Below are positions 1 to 12,997 of a stretch of 64,000 nucleotides of DNA, piece by piece. Source of the stretch: Takakia lepidozioides (lineage: Eukaryota > Streptophyta > Takakiopsida > Takakiales > Takakiaceae); the NCBI GenBank assembly GCA_030704615.1, contig CM060732.1:57457053-57521052 (forward strand), in the 5' to 3' direction. The notes under the pieces were generated by a model, which did no database searches, had not been told where the DNA came from, and saw only the letters and a program-made list of their open reading frames with translations. Position numbers and translations under genes: made by a program. How positions within the stretch are numbered: position 1 is the stretch's first letter; every line of letters starts with the position of its first letter.

Positions 1-600
1 AGATTATGGAATTGCATGAATGTGAGATGGGTTCCTTTGGAGGCATGCCGCCATTGTGAAGGTCCAAGCTGTGGTGGCCGTTGTCAACTCCCCTAATTTA
101 AACGTCTACAAAGCACCCTGTCTAATCATGCAATTTTGCTCTAAAACTTGGGTGATGACTTAGCTTTCTTACCACAAATTGATGCATGCTAGGAGGAATA
201 GACATCAAAATCCACACTCAATTTGCTTGGTCAAACCAAAAAGTGTCTATTTTGAAAAACCAAAAAAAAACTTGAACATCCCCACTAAAACACTATAATC
301 AATGGTAAAATTTGGTGAGACTTGCATGTAGGTGCGAGGTGCGAGGTGCGAGGTGCACACAAACTTCATACTTCCTCAGAATTCACTTCCCTTGGATGCA
401 TCTCTTGCTATGCTATTCTAATTAGGTTTTTACATTACACTCTTTGAGTTTCTAAGAGCAATGTCCTCATCTGATAAATGATTGGAAATCTTAGAGTAAA
501 TCAGGTTATCGCCACAAATGTGGAGAAAATGTCTTAATTGGAGATTGTTCAGTTATGGAATGGTTGTTGGACTAGATAGCCCCCTGCACAACAGGTAGAA
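1..600. other. Non-coding flank with a 7-bp tandem repeat
   Basis: No reading frame here resembles a known protein. The only structure I see is a short direct repeat at 331-356, three and a half units of GGTGCGA. The rest is unremarkable AT-rich plant intergenic sequence. Confidence 0.6.
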
Positions 601-999
601 ATAAGATACCCCCAGTAGCCGAGCACCACGTGGGGCAGTTATCGTGCGTAGCGCAAGCAGACCGACTCAAGCCGTTAGTACTTTGTAAAATCAGGTAGGT
701 ACCTTATTTTTTGAGGTAGGTAGCTGCGCTTTTTGTCCTAGATGCGCTTTTCATCCCAGCTTGTCATCTTTATGGGGTTTAAGCTTTCTTTCTGAGGTTT
801 GGGCGTGAGAATGCATTTGCAATTTGAGTTTTAGGCGCTCCGAGCTGCACATCAAGATTAGGCACTGTTGAGCTTTGCGAATTGGCAAAATTCAAATTTA
901 GTTAAGGTTGTGATCTTGGCTTCTTTTTGTGTGCATCTCACTTACAATTCTTGTATTTTGTGTCTCAATTTCAATCTCTCAGTTTCAATCTTATGCTTC

Positions 1000-3520
1000 T
1001 TGCGATGGATTCTGTGAAGGGAGTTCGCACTTCTGCTAGGAAGAGGGATATGGTAGCATCCTTGAACGAGATTTCTTACAGTACTGTTGCTGGGAGTAGT
1101 GGATCTTTATACACTTTTGTATGTCTCTTTTTGATTTGGGAATCGATTTCTTTAGCAAGAAGCGGTGACTCTGTCGTGGTGTGCCTCCTGTCCCTGTGAT
1201 TCAAGCAACTACTCATGATCTTGTGATTGAAGCATAGCTGTCCGACACCATAATGGAAGTTGTGCATTGTGAGAGCGGGTCTCGGAGACTACTAGCACTA
1301 TCGACAGTAGTCGACACACATATACATCTCCCTCGTCTGGTGTAATGGTGGTAGCTGAGCGCAATCTGCCTAAGGATGTGAGAGATGAAATACCGAGTGT
1401 AGTTGAGGTTAAAGGCAATTCACTTCTGGTGGTTAAGGCGCGTAAGGGCGATTCACTTTTGGTAGTTAAGTTATCAGATGCACCGTAGTTGCACAGATTG
1501 CAGCTAAATCTTCCATCCCCTCTCTAAGATGCAAGGCAATTGATTCATCTTCAGATGCTAGTCAAGCTTCAAGTCATGAGGTGGAAGCCGTCAGACAATT
1601 TCTTGATTGTGTGGAGCTTGAGGATCCCGTTGATGTAGTCGTTGCACATTTCACAGTGAGTGCTCATAAAACATCTAGGGCCAAGAAAGACAAGAACCAA
1701 CTTGTAGTGCGTGAGTAGTAATGCTTTCGGTCGAATTTGAATGGATTTTGACCAGGTTGCTTTCGAGAAGCTAATGAGTGACAATAGCATTGCTAGCTTA
1801 CGTAACATGGTGCAAAAACCGTTTTGATGAGTGGAGAGCAATTATGAGCATTGACATCAATGTACTTCTAGATGACCTTCCCCTTCGAGACCTTGCAGGA
1901 ACCTTCTGTAAATGTTTCCTGATCGTTCAGAAAAAATATGGATAAAGGTATCCAACAGATTCACTGATAAAGCTCTACTCGTCTATTAACCGAATACTTA
2001 TCAGAAAGCAAGAAAGGCGTATTCTTCGGACCAGTAAAGCTGAGCCTCGCTTCAATATTCGTACTCATGCTTTTTATCGGGGTCAATAAAGCCATTGTGG
2101 AGGCGATGACTCAATCAAGAAACAGTGGCATGAACATGCATCGAAGAAAAGTCAATGGCATATTTGCTGACGAGGAACGGCGATTACTGACACACCGTTC
2201 TTACTATATCACCACTGCTCATGGGCTGCAAAAGCGCATGACATGGTACTGCTTCAGTGTGTTCTTGATTCGTGGGGATAACGAGCTCTATAAACTACTG
2301 TTGACTGATTTCGAGCTCGGGCAAGATGGCAGAAAGGTAAGAATCTCAACTATCTTGAGTTCAAGAAGCTATTGCACGTTTGTTATTATAACCGCCTGCA
2401 CTTGCTGAATCTAACATGTTGTCTTGTTATATTTCAGGTATGATAAAAAGACCTTAATATCAAAAACCTACAAGATCACGACTAAGAAGTTCCAACAAGA
2501 ACACTTTAGGCCCCCCGTGTTCCCGTTCGATCCTCACGTCGTGTTGACCTACATGACACTGCTATATTACATGCCAGCTAACCTTGATGGCGGAGCCCAT
2601 CTATTCATTTCCCCGATTCCTCATCCTTCTGATATCGTTCGGTACAAGCATACGATTAATGTGGGCAGAATGTAATATAGAAGTACTTGAAGGATATGGC
2701 TATAGCAGCAGGGATAGTTGGCGATATTACAATAAGTCTCATAGAGTGACAACGATTGGGAGAATGTCTACAACTCGGTTCCTCATGACATGATCATCAA
2801 TGTGATTGGGCACCGCAATGTGAAGACCTTGTCTCGCTACAACAAGAGTCTGCTGATGAAGCAGAAAGCGGCTCAACAACTAAGCAGAACTCCTTATGAT
2901 ATCACAACTGGTGCTCTTCTTACCTTTGATCACCACTATCAGATTGAGCTAGCTGACTACCATGCAAATGAACCTGGTGGTGCTAATTTGTTGGTCTCCT
3001 CTCAGGACAAGATTCCAAGCATCACAGAGGCAGAAGCTGTTCATGACGACATTCCTTGCATCACATGTTTGTTTGAGGAACCTCAAGCGGCCCCTGTGAC
3101 TCCTCCACAGTGAATGGTCTTGGAGGACGTGACCGTCACTCCCCTCAAGTCTAGTACCCCAGTGTCTCAGCTGCATGTTATTGCGTTGAGGAACATTGCA
3201 ACACCGAGTCCTTCAGGGTTGAATTTTCAGGCTCCTTGCGCCTCTGCGAGTTCCATTCCAGCAGTGCGTACTCTCACGTTATCTATCATTCAATGTCTCC
3301 AATTGTAGTCCCCGTCTTCTCCATCATGAGGGGGGTTGGGGGGGAGAATATTGTGCTAATGGCATTCTCTGTCGGAAGCATGGAAGCCGAGGATGCCGCC
3401 TTTGCCCCCTTCCTCCTTGAAAGTAGACGTTTTGGATCTACGAACAATTTCCGAGTTGATGTGAATCAGTTTCAAAGATGTGATATATATTTGGATATTA
3501 AATTAACTGGTGAAGATTGA
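1000..3520 (+). pseudogene. Relic of a Crypton-like tyrosine recombinase gene
   Basis: Several open blocks in different frames read as one decayed protein. Around 2130-2340 the translation includes HRRKVNGIFADEERRLL, GLQKRM and FLIRGDNELYKLLLTDF. Around 2800-2870 it gives GHRNVKTLSRYNK. Crypton-type and DUF3504-type tyrosine recombinases have an Arg in a similar RGxNEL setting and end in a GHR...SRY box holding the catalytic His and Tyr. Earlier blocks (1000-1200, 1330-1490, 1980-2090) probably belong to the same gene, and 2790-3520 to its C-terminal tail. Frame changes and stops interrupt it, including at an apparent intron (GT at 2338, AG near 2437) whose phases do not agree. It therefore looks dead. 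I see no terminal inverted repeats, which fits Cryptons. The family call is from memory of motifs, not a search. Confidence 0.5.
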
Positions 3521-4597
3521 TAAAGGCACCAATGCATGGTCTCCTTAAGATTAAGGAGGAGCCGGCCAGGGTGGACGGATGACTATGGTAACCGAACACT
3601 ACATTCATCATAACTCCTGTCCATTGCATATCCACATTACATGTGTGGTTTCCGGATAGGCCAGCTCATTATTTAAAAAAAAAAAAGGCCAAAATAGAAT
3701 TATTAAAAATATGAGATTCTGAGCCGGAGATTCAAAGATTCGTCCGTACTCAGATTCACCGTTGAAAGAGAATCAACATATCATAATTCTTAGAAACTAT
3801 TTAAAAACATTTAGGGTTCACATAAAATCTTAACTTAAGAGCACACAGAAACCAGAGTCTATTATTACTATTATCACTATTATCACTCACCAAACAGTGG
3901 ATTATTTTATCATTTTATTATTTTATTTAAAAATGATTATTATTATGATTATGGTTTTCTACAACAGCATTTACAGACATTTACAGAGACGAGACATAAC
4001 AAAGAACAGAGGGCCAGTAATTTTTTATTTTTATTTATTTATTTATATGTTTATTTAATGAACTGGCAGGGGACAGCGGCCCGGCCCTGAAATCTATTTG
4101 GAATTATTAGGGGGAAAAAATTTAAAACCCCCGGGTCCACCACGACTTAGGTGGTTAATTGTAATCTGGAAAATGAATAAGAGTTATTAAATAAATAAAT
4201 TAATAGGGGGTGACCTCCCGCCGCCCTTGAAGCGTGCCATGGAGCGTTGGCGCCACCGAGAAATCGTGGCTTCTCCATCTTGTCGCTCTGATCTCTGATC
4301 GGTCTCGCAGGCCGAGAGATGAGATGAGCACCAGATTTCCATCACAACCATGCCCCGCACACGCATCATACATAAATCAAAACAGACAGGAATACACGAT
4401 ACACAGATCGAAAGCAACAAGCCAGTTCTTTGCTTCTGTTCTTCCTGTCAGACTAGGGGTGGCCGTTTATTTGCAGTGAAGGATTCTCAGTCTGTGTTCT
4501 CGTCTGTCTGAAGTGAGCTCTCATGGAGTAGGGCAATTTGGGGCTGAGCCGAAAGTCTGAGGAGAGGAGCTGGGTGGCAGGCTGCAGGCAGGCAGGC
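3521..4597. other. Intergenic region and likely promoter/5' UTR of the amidophosphoribosyltransferase gene
   Basis: An A-run near 3675-3687 could be the tail of a retroposed sequence. From about 3690 to 4220 the DNA is AT-rich with ATT/TTA runs. The last 350 bases before the start codon are more GC-rich, as expected for a plant promoter and leader. I could not place a convincing TATA box. Confidence 0.45.
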
Positions 4598-7500
4598 ATG
4601 GCGGCTGCACAGATGTCTACGCTTCACGCTGCTCATCCTTGCACGCTCTCTCCGCTGTGCAAGGAACGGACGACTGAAACGTGGAGTCAGTTAACGAGGA
4701 TTGGTCACCCTCTGTCTTCGTCTAAGAGCCTCGGCTGGGGACGCCCCCTGAACCTGAATCTACTTGCCGCCCAGAAGCCTGGCATTCACCACCCTGGAAC
4801 CCTCGCCACAGCCGAATTGCGAGGCGTGTCAAGTGGTTCGGAATTTCCAATTGTGGAGGATGATTCTAGGGGACATTCTGATGAAGACGGGAGCTGTTTT
4901 ATGGAATGGAAGAAACCGTCCCGGGATGCTGAGGAAGAAGCGAATCCCATGGTAGAATGGCTTGAGAGGGGCTCAGATGATGGTGACATGTTGAGAGAAG
5001 AATGTGGGGTTGTTGGAATTTTTGGAGACCCAGACGCGAGCAGGATGTGTTATTTGGCACTGCACGCGTTGCAACATCGGGGGCAAGAAGGGGCAGGAAT
5101 AGTATCGGTCAACAACGGGACTATGCAGACTGTGACAGGTAACGCCCCCCTGAACACTTTTTCTTTGTATCATGTAGAATTGTTCGAGCACTAGAGATAT
5201 TTCTAGCTCCAAAAGCACCATCTGGTTAGTATTTGGCCAATTTTTCTTCTAACGGTCCAGGATGCCTGCTACGATTTTCTCAGCAGACAGAAGATGGTCC
5301 ATGCAATACACAGGCATGTGCATGTTTCTATACTTTCATCTAACGAGTATTCCTTTCTTGTGTCTACCTCTGTTGTGTCGCAGGGATGGGCCTGGTATCG
5401 GAAGTCTTTGACCAATCCAAGCTGTCCGCATTGCCTGGGACCTCAACAATTGGCCATGTTAGGTATGCAACAGCAGGGGCATCGGTCCTTAAAAATGTGC
5501 AACCGTTCGTCGCGGGCTACCGGTTTGGTTCGGTTGCTGTGGCCCATAATGGTAACCTTGTGAATTATTCGAAGCTACGGACTGAGCTGGAGGAAAGCGG
5601 CTCCATTTTCAACACCTCTTCAGATACGGAGGTGATGGACAAATTCATTATTCTTCATGCAACAATGTAGTATGGGTAGTCTGTATTTATGCTCTGCCAT
5701 ATGCCCTCTTAGATCAAAATTGCTAGGAAGGTGATAATAGCTTTCAGTAACAGGAGTATGCCAAATGGGGTCAAGTCCCGGAAAGCTGGCTATCTTACAA
5801 CATTTGGGAACCATGTAGCTTTACTAACCATGCTTAGTTTGTTGCTGGGGTTTGTATCTTTGGGATTTTCTGCAGGGGAGCCCTTAGAGTTTTGTTGACT
5901 ATGTGATTGGAGTTGACGGCCAAAATGGTTGATACTCCAGGTGGAGACATTGAATTCTGGAGAATTGAGTTGGGTTGGTACTGAGTGATCGTTCTCCTCC
6001 AAGTCCTAGTTTGCACAAATTAGGGATTTCCTCAGTGAATTTTAAGGCTTCCTGTGGCTGAGCACCCAGCTCTGACCACTTTGCTTCTGAGACCAGTGTA
6101 TGGTTTGCTGCATCCTTCAATCGCATATATGGGATTCCTCTCCGTTTCTTTCTCTGTTTTCAATACATTTTCTAAAAGCAGGAGGGAGAACATAGTCTCC
6201 CTTTATGTAACTTGTGCTGAGGACGCTCACTGATGCCTTGTTCTCAATGTGGTATTTGCATAGGTGGTGCTCCATCTTATTGCTAGATCACAGAAGCGTC
6301 CATTCATTGCCCGCCTTGTTGATGCATGTGAGCAGCTGGAAGGCGCATATTCACTTGTGTTTTTGACAGAGGATAAATTGGTGGCTGTTCGGGACCCTCA
6401 TGGATTCCGTCCTCTGGTGATGGGGAGGAGGAAGAATGGAGCCTACGTCTTCGCATCTGAAACATGCGCACTGGATTTAATTGAGGCTACCTATGAGCGA
6501 GAGGTGAGATCCATCTATTCCTTGATGCACCACGGCGTAGAACATCTGGCTTGAATGGCCGAGGATGGGGAGGAGGTGCACTTGCATTACAAAGGAATGT
6601 TTAACCTAAATTACTGGGCTTGTATCTTCTATGGTTTGTGCAGGTTAACCCTGGAGAGATGGTGGTGATTGATGATGCTGGGGAGAGCTCCTTATGTCTC
6701 ATGCCACAAAAGCAGCGCAAAGCATGCATCTTTGAACATATTTACTTCGCTCTACCTAATTCAGTTGTTTTTGGTCACTCAGTGTACGAGTCGCGGTACA
6801 AATATGGTCAAATTTTGGCAGAGGAGGCCCCTGTGGAGTGTGATGTAGTTATTGCGGTTCCTGACTCTGGGGTGGTTGCTGCACTGGGCTATGCCATGAA
6901 AGCCAAGGTCCCCTTCCAGCAAGGGCTCATTCGGTCACACTACGTTGGGCGAACATTCATTGAGCCGTCGCAAAAGATCCGGGATTTTGGGGTGAAGTTG
7001 AAGCTTGCACCAGTGGGTCATGTCTTGAAGGGCAAGAGGGTGGTGGTGGTAGATGATTCGATTGTGCGTGGCACAACCTCTTCTAAAATAGTGAGGCTTA
7101 TAAAGGAAGCTGGTGCCACTGAAGTGCATTTGCGGATCGCCAGTCCTCCCATTACTGGGTCTTGTTACTATGGGGTGGATACACCAAGAAAGGAGGAGCT
7201 CATTTCATACAGGTAATGGAAGGACCAGTGTTAAGCACCATGCATGTTGTGGTATGAGTAGCGTACTGTAAGATAATTGTGAACAGTTCTTTGCCGTGTC
7301 TAAAATGGTTGTGGGATGTCTGGTATAGGCTTGGTATAGATGATACCAGGAAGGAAATTGGAGCTGATTCACTGGCATTCTTGCCTCTTGAAAGACTGCG
7401 AGGAGAGCTAGAAGATGAGGCTCCCACGTTCTGTGATGCTTGTTTCTCTGGGGACTACCCAGTGCCTCCCCGAGATTTAGTGAACGACAAAGAGGAGAAG

Positions 7501-7599
7501 CAGAAGCCTGTGAAAGCTGTGGTTGAAGGTTATGAGTCGGTCAGGATTGAGAAAATTCGGTCGTTTCCCGATCTCGAGCCAGTCAGTGTTGCCTTATAG
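4598..7599 (+). CDS. ASE: Amidophosphoribosyltransferase (glutamine PRPP amidotransferase), plastid-targeted
   Basis: Catalyses the first committed step of purine synthesis: PRPP plus glutamine gives 5-phosphoribosylamine. Exons 4598-5138, 5384-5631, 6264-6503, 6644-7212 and 7329-7599; all GT-AG with matching phases, 1869 nt, 622 residues. The first ATG in frame is at 4598. The first ~135 residues are Ser/Thr/Arg-rich and then acidic, consistent with a plastid transit peptide plus propeptide. Cys136 in [10 protein letters not shown] is the expected N-terminal nucleophile of the mature Ntn glutaminase domain. HRGQEGAGI, the SSDTEV loop and [10 protein letters not shown] follow. The PRPP loop [13 protein letters not shown] lies near residues 475-487. 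The four Fe-S ligand cysteines of Bacillus/plant-type enzymes are all present (ACIFEH ~371, SCYYG ~516, CDAC ~567/570). The gene looks intact. In plants this enzyme works in plastids. Confidence 0.95.
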
Positions 7600-8746
7600 G
7601 TCAGGTTCATATTGCCTGATTTGCCATGTGCTGTTGGTGATAGTGCTTTCTTTTCCATTCAATGGTTTCAGGTAGGAGTCTTGGGCCCCTAGGATCAGGA
7701 AAGGAAAAATTGGTGGTCCATGAGAAGGGTAGAGACATGGCAGTCCGCTTATGATTGTCATACTAAAACACAGTCTCCTGAGCGATTTATGCCATGAAGT
7801 ACAGCTGATTGGTATTCTTACAGTTCAACACTAACACTCTGTTGGGAAAAATAGCGACATGTTCTGGCTGAGCTATCTGAACAGACAAGGGCCGATGGGC
7901 ATTTGCAGGCCCCCCCATAGTTGCATCTCTTTAACACTCAATTGTAACTCTCAATTGTTTAATCATTTTACTTTGGCAAGAGAAGGATCTAATGGTTAGA
8001 TTAGCGAGGCTCTCGTTTGTATTGGCTGTAATTACGGCACACTGTTTGAAATCCTGAGGGTTCCCATCGTGCTTTGCGATGTCTGACCTTCAAGGAGCTG
8101 CTTTGCATTGCTTCAATGACATGACATCTACTGATGAAAGTGACTATTACAGGCAGTTTATTGATGACAATTTAGGTGCTTAGATTGGCTGGTGTTTTGA
8201 AGCTGAGGCTAGATCCATGCCAGTCTTATAAATTAGATGATCTGTACAGACAGAGAAGTTGTAGCAGAGGGGCTTCGGCTGGAATGATCCAAGTAGGAGG
8301 TGCAGTAATCAGACTGAGCAAGCTGTTACCTCCTGTACTGCATTGGTTGAAGAACTATATTGTCCACTTGAGTGGCAAGACTATTCTGGCTGATAGTCAA
8401 TTTTGTGAGGAGTTGAGGTTGTGGAACTGTGGATGGGAAGTTGTGGTTGCTTCCTCCCCATTACTAGGTGACTTTTCTGTTACCGCAAACTCAAGGTTTG
8501 ATACAGGCGATTGTCGCAAATTGATTCAGTACTTTCCAAATGAAACTGTCAGCATTTAACTTGGTGCATCATCAGTAGCATATTCTAGTCATTGCTTAGG
8601 CTTGTGCATGCAATTCTTGGGAGAGGAGGTGGATGTAGAGAACCAAGGCATGGATATTTAGGAATTGAATGTGAGGCTGCTTGTGAGTAACTCTATGTCA
8701 ACCATATCCTTGGCATTCCACCAAACTGTGTGACTACCCAAATGTG
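7600..8746. other. 3' flank of the amidophosphoribosyltransferase gene; no recognised gene
   Basis: The first few hundred bases are the likely 3' UTR. An open frame of 127 codons at 8176-8559 has no features I recognise. No RNA gene was seen. Confidence 0.5.
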
Positions 8747-10034
8747 ATGTGTCTAGGGAATTCCCAAAAAGGCCTTGATGTGAAATGCATTGCAATTCAC
8801 TTGATCACCCCCCTAAAAGTGCGCAATTCAATTGAATTGCAAGGGCAATTCAATTGAACTGCTAAAACTAGCTTGAAAACAACCCTAATTTGCAATTCAA
8901 TTGAATTGTCGGCACACGATTCAATTGAATTGCGAATTGGCAATTCAGTTGAATTGCTAGTTGACAATTCAATTGAATTGTTGACTGCAATTCAATTGAA
9001 TTGTGAATTTGCAAATCAATTGAATTACGAATTGGCAATTCAATTGAATTGCTGACTACAATTCAATTGAATTGTAATCTATAATTTTTAACTTATTTCT
9101 GTATATAATATATAATATATATGTATATATTCAAATTATACTTATACACATGTAAGAGTATAAGCTAAAAATACATGTTGCCGTTCTATTCTTGCTGGCC
9201 CTCTTTCTTGTGCCCTTGAGGAAATTGTGGAGTTGTGAAGCCACCCTCAGCCTCAGCGAGAAAGGGAGAGCCAGAAACGGAGAGAGATCAGCAGTTTCCT
9301 GTGATTCACTGGCAAAAGAAACATGGCTGCTCCGAAAGAAACAGACAAAATCAAACCTGACAATCGATGAAAGGCTTCCCCTGGATCACCATGTAGTCCC
9401 CTAACACTAGTATCTGGCCCAGGACAAAGAAAACAAAAAATATGTTCATCTTGAGAATTATCAAAAATAATATTGTTTCGATACCCTTACAAAGGTATCA
9501 TGTTGAAGTTGGGATGTGTGTTCCATATAAGTTTAATATATCAAACTCTTACGCGTTGATACTCATACATTGGTTTCATGTTTGTTTGGTATATGTACAT
9601 AGCCATATATTAGCACCAACATCCACAAAGAGAGAGTATCCTGCTTTTACAAGCGCTTCGTGACTCTCGCTCTCCCTTAGGCTTATCTCGGGCTCAAGCC
9701 TTACCACGGGCAAAGGATTGACAGACGGACAGCAAGAATAGACGCGCAACATGTATTTTTAGCTTATACTTTTGTATACGTATATGTATAATTTAAATAT
9801 GTACATATATATAATATATACAGAAATAAGTTAAAAAATTATAGATTACAATTCAATTGAATTGCAGTCAACAATTCAATTGAATTGCCAATTCGCAATT
9901 CAATTGAATTGCAAATTAGGGCTGTTTTCAAGCTAGTTATAGCAATTCAATTGAATTGCGCACTTTTAGGGGGGTGATCAAGTGAATTGCAATGCATTTC
10001 ACATCAAGGCCTTTTTGGAATTCCCTATGTGTCT
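8747..10034. mobile_element. Fold-back (hAT-like) non-autonomous DNA transposon with palindrome arrays
   Basis: The element runs from 8755 to 10026 and is flanked by an exact 8-bp direct repeat, ATGTGTCT, at 8747-8754 and 10027-10034. Its ends are inverted repeats starting AGGGAATTCC. The left arm (8755-about 9200) and right arm (about 9738-10026) are nearly identical in inverted orientation, down to an AT-rich block and the sequence GCAAGAATAG at the inner edge. Each arm carries copies of the perfect 16-bp palindrome CAATTCAATTGAATTG: ten in the left arm (8825-9077), some with one or two changes, and four in the right arm (9848-9960). The central 540 bp have no long reading frame, so the element must rely on a transposase encoded elsewhere. 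The 8-bp duplication points to the hAT superfamily; that assignment is inference. Confidence 0.85.
8825..9077. repeat. Array of ten 16-bp palindromes (CAATTCAATTGAATTG)
   Basis: The palindrome recurs every 20-30 bp with short, non-identical spacers inside the left arm of the fold-back element. Four more copies lie in the right arm at 9848-9960. Subterminal repeat arrays in DNA transposons are often transposase-binding sites, which is the likeliest role here. Confidence 0.85.
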
Positions 10035-12997
10035 GTGATATTCTGTGCTTGCAATGCAAAGGTATGAAGTGGCGCCAAAACAGAACAATAGGGAGCTTCA
10101 AATTCACACCATAACTGTATATATAGTCATGTATATGTATACATAAAGAAAAGACAAAAGGTTGATTCTTGCCGAAGCAATCATAACTGTATACATATAT
10201 ATATATAGCTTGAAGTTTGAATCACCCTTTCAAAACCACTCTCACATGCAACTAAATATATTTGGGACCCAACACCGGAAACTTCGCAGATGACAACAAG
10301 CACCTTCAATCAGAATACTGCTGTTTGAATTCGCAAGATTTGGATATTGATGTACCAATTTACAGGCTGAATCCTCGCCCCACTTTGTTGGATGCTTCTG
10401 ATACTTTAATGTCTTGCATTGCTTACACTGTACTTTTCTCATTGTTGAGTCTATCCACAAAGTGACGCAAAATACCAGGGATCAATTTTTTTTTTGTTTT
10501 TTCTTTAACTGAATTGAGAAATGTTCTGTGTGCTAACAAGTTTGGTTAGATTGTGGGCGGCATAACCACTTTCCATGTCACCTCACCCTACTTGTGCATA
10601 CCCGTGGCTGTTATCATGTTGAAAAGAACGATCTGTTTCTGAAGAAACTTCAGGCCAAATGTGGGTATACTGTGTACTCTGCGTTTGCTTCAAGCCACGA
10701 TGCATGATACATGGAGACAGATGTCAAGAGAAACAATGACCGAGCGAAAACCACATCACCTTTGAGCACATGACAAGGCTTGCGATGCACATTATGTTTG
10801 CCTTATGCCCATTCGGCTTCATAAACCAGGACTTTCGAGAAGATCTCTCCATAGACCCATGTTGTGTTCCACAAATCACTGGGGCCACAAGCTGTTTAGA
10901 CGTTTAGTCGTCTTTCTCTCCACTTGGTCCATGCCTGCAGCCATTGCGTATGATTCATCAAATTGGAGTTGTGAAAGTGATGCTCCAGGAATGGCGAGGA
11001 TTCCCTGGAATGCCTATGGTGACGTCCTCGTCTTATTGAAATCCGGGTTCTCCATGTGGGTAGTGTGCTGTTTTAGATGCGTTACGGTTTTTTGTTGTGA
11101 GCAGACCAGGTCACAATCAGCCCACTTTCAGGTCGCAATCGGCAGTGATGATCAACACTTTTATGATCACTTCGAAGTAGTTCTATCGATCTGTAGGCTA
11201 CCTTAAAGATTTAATCCCTTGTCTTGTTTTAAATGACTGACCATCAACTGTCGTACATTGGGTTCTACAGTGCAGAAAATTCTGCAGCTATGGCAGCATT
11301 AACAGCCGTCACGCCGGTAAGACAGTGGAGGCCACCGCTGATGCTCTTTGCGTCTAATTTTGCCCGCTTGTCTTCATCATTCTTCGGCTGCGCACTCCAG
11401 TTCTATGGCCTTTCCAGAGCTCTTCTCGGAGCATCCCTTTCAAAGTATGCTTTTCTGGTTGCCGGTATTTGGTCCTTGAATTGTCTTTTGTTGTTGATCG
11501 CGTTGAATGTTTTCACGAAATACAATTGGTTACAGGGTTCTCGGATTTTAGAACTGTGAACTTCTGTGTTGCTGTATATGTTCCAGTGACTTCAACAGTG
11601 GTGGATCGCATCTAACTCATTACTTTCACTGTGAGCTTTCGATAACAAATCACCTGCTAGGTGCAGACGTTGCTTAACAACATGATCCTACCACTATTTG
11701 AAATTCTTCCCCTGAAATTGCCGGTGAATTTCGGAGGCGTTGTATACATTAAACTGTCTGACGAGTGTGTTCAATTTCACTCCTGTAGCCCAGTGGATTA
11801 GACATTCCAGAAATTTTTTCCCCAGAGTGGTCTCTGGGATGACTTTCTTTGTCTCTCCTCTCACTTGCTGTTCTATGTCCCATCCACCTCCAGTGGATAA
11901 CATAAATGTCATCTGCCCTTCTACAGTTGTGACTGGCAATGCAACCAGGTAAGGTAGAGGGTTACCGCAGAGGGCTATATGGTAGCAGTGCTGCTACCTT
12001 CTGGCCATTTTGTCAATGGTAGCCCTCAAATTCACACTCAGTTTACCTGTTCAAGGTTGTGTGATCTGCTAGGTGAAGGTTACTGTTTCCTCCATGGTCG
12101 AGCCTTGTAGGGGGGTTCGTGATTGGTGTTTTAATTGTGTTTGATCACCTGATTGCTGGGTGGCAGGGACATCATGGGGACACCTTGAGTTTCTCTGTCA
12201 AAACATTTTTTGATGTCAAAGTGTAACATCCATGAAACTTGTACTCTTAGTGAATCACTTTGTCAAGTTATTATTGTAAGCTTTGGCATGGTGTATCATA
12301 AATATAGGAATGGGAAAAATGTGTTCTTTGAAATCTTAACCCTGAAATAGAACAAAGAAATTTCCTGTGTTCATATAGATGCCTTGACAGGGCCCAGGAT
12401 ATGGTGAATGCATGACTGAAACGCATCCAGCCAGTTGCTGGAGCCTTCGACATGGACGAAGCCATCTTTAAAAGTGCAAAGTGATTAAGTAGCTTGTTAC
12501 AGTGTGTAGGAGACAACAGAATGCTTGGAGAAGGTGATCACTATGTGGTGTTAATGTGGAGTTGAAGAGGATGGCTCTGTCATCAAGGAGCTGGCCTCTC
12601 TGTTAACCGATCAATGAGTTCTGAATGGTGCAATTTCAACCCATCTTTCTCTTTTTCCGCTGTTTAGAGTTCTCTGGACTTAATACCTCTGCAAAATCTT
12701 TGCCTATTGCTACCTCCACAATGTTCACTGAGGATTAATCACCCTTGAGCTTGGATGTGCAGTCAGATGTAGGACACATACAAACATGGACTGGTGAAAC
12801 ACTTTGTGGGGCATGGCGTTGGTCAAATCATCCATTCAATCTCCCTCTAGATTGCATGTATCTCTCTCTCAGCTAGTGTTCTTTGAGTATTAGCTAATTT
12901 TCCTGATTGAAACCTCTATGTGTTATGCTTCAGAAGAGGGGAAAAAGGCCAGATGCATAGGAAGGATTAACCTGGAGACTCTCTCTCTCTCTCATTC
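10035..12997. other. Intergenic region, no recognised gene
   Basis: Contains TA-rich microsatellite stretches near 10110-10210 and several short open frames (10805-11206, 11233-11559) without recognisable motifs. Near 11788 the sequence TAGCCCAGTGG resembles a tRNA A-box, but no convincing B-box follows, so a SINE is only possible. A CT run at 12980-12999 borders the LINE fragment at 13010. Confidence 0.45.

Noticed and set aside
8176-8559. 127-codon open frame downstream of the amidophosphoribosyltransferase gene
   Set aside because: No recognisable domain, no supporting splice structure, and ordinary length for chance in this composition.
8825-9077. Regularly spaced short repeats that resemble a CRISPR array
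   Set aside because: The repeats are perfect palindromes with 4-14-bp spacers inside a transposon arm of a eukaryotic genome; no cas genes are present.
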